A DNA stretch of 64,000 nucleotides from an uncultured Spartobacteria bacterium. Lineage in GTDB: Bacteria > Verrucomicrobiota > Verrucomicrobiia > Chthoniobacterales > Chthoniobacteraceae. Positions 60,756-64,000 of this stretch are shown in pieces (within the stretch, counting starts at the first letter, position 1; every line of letters begins with the position of its first letter). The DNA lies in assembly GCA_903929475.1 (NCBI GenBank), contig CAIYUV010000122.1:1-64000 (forward strand). The letters run 5' to 3'. Below the pieces are notes generated by a model, which saw only the letters and a program-made list of their open reading frames with translations, had not been told where the DNA came from and did no database searches. Position numbers and translations under genes: made by a program.

Positions 60756-61568
60756 TTGAGGACGGAATTTTCATCCGACTCCCAAAACATATCCATGCGT
60801 TTCTGCCGCCAACAACTGAATATCGCCTTCACTTTACTCGAGCTCGTCGTCGTCATCGCGATTATATCTATTCTGGCAGCGTTCCTCTTCCCAATTTTCG
60901 GGAGCACCAAACAAAGATCAAACCAGACCATCTCGCTCAACAACCTCAAACAGTGGGGCGTTGCCCTCAATCGCTCCCTCGGCGATAACAACGGCCTTAT
61001 GCCGTCCGACGGTCAGGGCAGCAGCAGCATCAAACTTTATGACACCAATGCCTGGTTCAATCGGTTACCTCCATACATTGACGAAAAACCACTATCAGAC
61101 CCCTACTATGTGACAAATCCACCGAAGCCCGGCAACCGGAGCGTCTGGATCAATCCCGCCGTTCCCAAGGATGACGGTATGCAATACGTCAAGCCGCCGC
61201 AGAAATTCCTGTTCTGCTACTCGATGAATTATTTTCTCAGCAACAGCGCTGAACCCACACAGCCCATCAGTCGCATCGAATATACTTCAACCACCGTTTT
61301 TATGGCCGAAAAAAACGACGATTTCGCCAACTGCAACCCGAAGTATATCAAAGCCTACTTTGGTTCCGACGCCCCCGGAGCTGCCGAAACAGACAAGAAT
61401 AACGCTGCCCATTTTCTTTTCTGTGACGGGCACGTCGAACTCATAAAACGCGCGATCTTTGATCCGAATTTTTCGCCAAACACGAACGACAACCCGAGTT
61501 CGATCAACACGACAAACATCAATACGCATTTCACCTTCATCCCCTATCCCGGGGCGAAGTCTTCGTAG
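60756..61568 (+). CDS. Prepilin-type N-terminal methylation domain / H-X9-DG-type protein
   Basis: AFTLLELVVVIAIISILAAFLFPIFG; C-terminal HFLFCDGHVELIKRAIFDPN. Confidence 0.85.
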   Translation: MRTEFSSDSQNISMRFCRQQLNIAFTLLELVVVIAIISILAAFLFPIFGSTKQRSNQTISLNNLKQWGVALNRSLGDNNGLMPSDGQGSSSIKLYDTNAWFNRLPPYIDEKPLSDPYYVTNPPKPGNRSVWINPAVPKDDGMQYVKPPQKFLFCYSMNYFLSNSAEPTQPISRIEYTSTTVFMAEKNDDFANCNPKYIKAYFGSDAPGAAETDKNNAAHFLFCDGHVELIKRAIFDPNFSPNTNDNPSSINTTNINTHFTFIPYPGAKSS

Positions 61569-61583
61569 AGGCGCGGCGCGGCT

Positions 61584-62399
61584 TTACCGTGCGAAAAACG
61601 GGTTATTCTTCTGCTCCTCGCCCACGCTCGTGAGCGGGCCGTGGCCGGGACAGATCACGGTGACGGGCGGCAGTGTCAGGATTTGCTCGATGTTGTTCTT
61701 CACCGCATCGGCGTAGCTCACGCCGCCGCCGCCCATGCTGCCGGCAAAAATGCTGTCGCCGACGATCGCCACAGGCCGCGCCAGCCCGCTAATGACGTAG
61801 GTGATTCCACCCGGCGAGTGACCCCACGTGAGACGGCTCTCCACTTTCAGCCCGCCAAACTGCCAGCTCTGGCCCGGTGCAAAAATATGCGCGACTGCGA
61901 CCGGTTCGCGATCCCCGGCCCACACCTCGGCCCCGGTTTTTTCGCGCAGGCGGTCGAGGTCAAAAATATGATCCCCGTGCGTGTGCGTGATGAAAATGTG
62001 CCGCACGTTGAGGCCGCGCGACTGCGCCTCGGCGAGGATGCCACTTGCATCCGCACCTGTGTCGAAAACAGCCGCGTCCTTCGTGACGGGGTCCCAGACG
62101 AGATACGCATTCACCGTCATGTCCTCGTAAGGCGTGTTGAATTGTGCCAGCCCGTCGAGCGTGACCGGCACTGGAAAATACCGCTTCTCCGCGAGCGCCG
62201 TCAGCGCACCGGCGCACAGTCCGAGCACCGGCGCAATCTTCGCCGCTGCTGCGCTGCTGAAATCCCCAGCTCGAAGCGTCTGCAAATCCGGCAAGCCGAT
62301 GCCAGCGCGTTGAGCAAGTGATTGGTCATCGAGATGCAGCCCCCGCATGGCCTTGCCGATGATGTCTGTGAAAGTGTCTTCGAGTGGGATAGTAGGCAT
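61584..62399 (-). CDS. MBL-fold metallo-hydrolase with N-terminal HTH-like segment
   Basis: IFITHTHGDHIFDLD; TWGHSPGGITYVI; N-terminal LDDQSLAQRAGIGLPDLQTLRAGDFSSAAAAKIAPVLGL resembles XRE-type HTH. Confidence 0.85.
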   Translation of the reverse strand: MPTIPLEDTFTDIIGKAMRGLHLDDQSLAQRAGIGLPDLQTLRAGDFSSAAAAKIAPVLGLCAGALTALAEKRYFPVPVTLDGLAQFNTPYEDMTVNAYLVWDPVTKDAAVFDTGADASGILAEAQSRGLNVRHIFITHTHGDHIFDLDRLREKTGAEVWAGDREPVAVAHIFAPGQSWQFGGLKVESRLTWGHSPGGITYVISGLARPVAIVGDSIFAGSMGGGGVSYADAVKNNIEQILTLPPVTVICPGHGPLTSVGEEQKNNPFFAR

Positions 62400-62524
62400 G
62401 AGCGCAAAGTAAATTGCCCGCGCACCGCCTGTCGAGTTTTTGGAAGCGCCGAAGCCCATGTCCATCGAATCCCTCCCCACGTATTTCGTGGACAACACCC
62501 ACTGTGCTCGCGTGCAATCCCTCC

Positions 62525-63271
62525 ATGCCCGCCGCCGAGTTCCTGCTGATTGATAACAGCAACTCTTTCACAAAATTTGCCCTCGCCTCACGCGACGCCA
62601 TCGGCCCCGTGCGAAAACTCCGCACCTCCGCACTCGACGCCACGAGCCTGCACCACATCCTTCGAGGCTGGCGCTTCGCACGCATCGTCATGTGCAGCGT
62701 CGTGCCGGAAAAAAGCGCGCTCATTTCGCAGTGCCTCGACGGCCTCCCGCTCCACCTCGTCTCGCACCGCAGCAAACTCGGCGTCGGCATCCAATATCCC
62801 CGCCCGCGCAGCATCGGCGCGGATCGCCTCGCCAACGCCGCCAGCGCCGCCGCGTTCCACGGCACGCCTTGCGTCGTCGTAGATTTTGGCACCGCAGTCA
62901 CGTTCGACATTTTGAGCAGTGCAAAAAAATACATCGGCGGCGTCATCGCGCCCGGCCTCGAAGCGATGACCGATTACCTGCATCAGCGCACCGCGCTCCT
63001 GCCGAAAATCACACTGCTCGAACCGCCCGGCCCCATCGGAAAATCCACCCGCCACGCCATGCTCGCCGGTGCCGTCTATGGCTACCGTGGCCTCGTGCGG
63101 GAAATCCTCGCGGAAATCCGCGGCAAACTCGGCGTGCGCAAAATGAAAGTCGTCGCCACCGGCGGCTACGCCTCGCTCATCGCCGCAGGCGTCCGCGAAA
63201 TTTCCACCGTCCACGAAAACCTCACGCTGGAAGGCCTTCGCCTCATCGGCGGATTGAACTTTCGTTCGTAG
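62525..63271 (+). CDS. coaX: Type III pantothenate kinase
   Basis: FLLIDNSNSFTKFALA; GADRLANAASAAAFHGTPCVVVDFGTAVTFDIL; GGVIAPGLEAM. Confidence 0.92.
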   Translation: MPAAEFLLIDNSNSFTKFALASRDAIGPVRKLRTSALDATSLHHILRGWRFARIVMCSVVPEKSALISQCLDGLPLHLVSHRSKLGVGIQYPRPRSIGADRLANAASAAAFHGTPCVVVDFGTAVTFDILSSAKKYIGGVIAPGLEAMTDYLHQRTALLPKITLLEPPGPIGKSTRHAMLAGAVYGYRGLVREILAEIRGKLGVRKMKVVATGGYASLIAAGVREISTVHENLTLEGLRLIGGLNFRS

Positions 63272-63277
63272 CCCCGC

Positions 63278-64000
63278 TCACGAAACCTGCGCGAGAATCG
63301 TGCGGCGCGTTTCGTTCAGCAGCACGCGACACCCGGCGTGCCCGGGCCTTTCGAGCTTCGGATCCTGCTCAAAAATCAAATACGCGTGGTTGCGCGCCAG
63401 CTTCATCAAATCCGCATCGCGGAAAAGATCGCCCAGTCTGAGTGGCGGCAGTCCGCTCTGCGCCGTGCCGAGTAAATCCCCCGCACCGCGCAGGCGAAGA
63501 TCCGCCTCCGCAATTTCAAATCCATCGTTCGTCTTTTCCAACACGCGGAGTTTTTCCATCGCCTCCTCCTCGTCTGTTCCTGTGATAAGAATGCAGTAAC
63601 TCTTGTGCTCGCCGCGCCCGATGCGTCCGCGGAGCTGGTGGATCTGCGCGAGGCCAAAACGCTCCGCGTTTTCAATAAGCATCACGTTTGCGTTCGGCAC
63701 ATCCACGCCCACCTCGATCACCGTCGTCGCAATGAGCGCCTTCGTCTCGCCGGAGCGGAAGCGCGTCATGATCGCATCCTTCTCCTCCGGCGGCACGCGG
63801 CCGTGGATGAGTTCGCATTTCAACGGCGCCAGCAACTCGCTCCATTTCGCAAACTCCGCAGTCGCCGCCTTCGCCTCCAGCTTTTCGCTCTCCTCGATCA
63901 GCGGATAAACGATGTAGCACTGCCGCCCGGCGTCGAGTTGCTCGCGGATGAATTTCGCCGCCTCCGGCAATTTCGATGGCGCGCGCACTCCTGTGATGAT
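63278..64000 (-). CDS. recG: ATP-dependent DNA helicase RecG (5' part beyond the window)
   Basis: CYIVYPLIEESEKLEAKAA; ALIATTVIEVGVDVPNANVMLIENAERFGLAQIHQLRGRIGRGEHKSYCIL. Confidence 0.93.
   Translation of the reverse strand: MITGVRAPSKLPEAAKFIREQLDAGRQCYIVYPLIEESEKLEAKAATAEFAKWSELLAPLKCELIHGRVPPEEKDAIMTRFRSGETKALIATTVIEVGVDVPNANVMLIENAERFGLAQIHQLRGRIGRGEHKSYCILITGTDEEEAMEKLRVLEKTNDGFEIAEADLRLRGAGDLLGTAQSGLPPLRLGDLFRDADLMKLARNHAYLIFEQDPKLERPGHAGCRVLLNETRRTILAQVS

Overview
GC-rich chromosomal window, probably from the PVC group/Verrucomicrobia by gene content (PVC-type membrane-bound dehydrogenase with cytochrome c, cytochrome-WD40-coiled-coil protein, CotH, DUF6288-like, H-X9-DG-type prepilin). 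Most of it is densely packed ordinary coding sequence: response regulator/roadblock-like genes, a fatty-acid/polyene-like biosynthetic cluster (~7.5-19 kb), SRP RNA, recA, archaemetzincin, fabV, cca, a LacI regulator, an MMPL exporter, glutaredoxin, deoC, a histidine kinase/response regulator pair, apbE, mutS, coaX and partial recG. The outstanding feature is the 1.47-kb non-coding gap at 39,636-41,110. It holds (i) an 882-bp array of 42 consecutive 21-bp units (39,792-40,673) with no indel, whose sequence drifts strongly from unit to unit while register is kept; (ii) a mirrored multi-hairpin REP-like element (40,706-40,934); and (iii) four units of a 42-bp (2x21) tandem repeat (40,928-41,095). 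No feature type I know explains the 21-bp array. Other notable points are a vWA gene split by an in-frame TAA, a second REP-like palindrome, and a KS/KS/ACP/LolA/ligase cluster with no visible reductase or dehydratase. All calls come from reading motifs; no database search was run.
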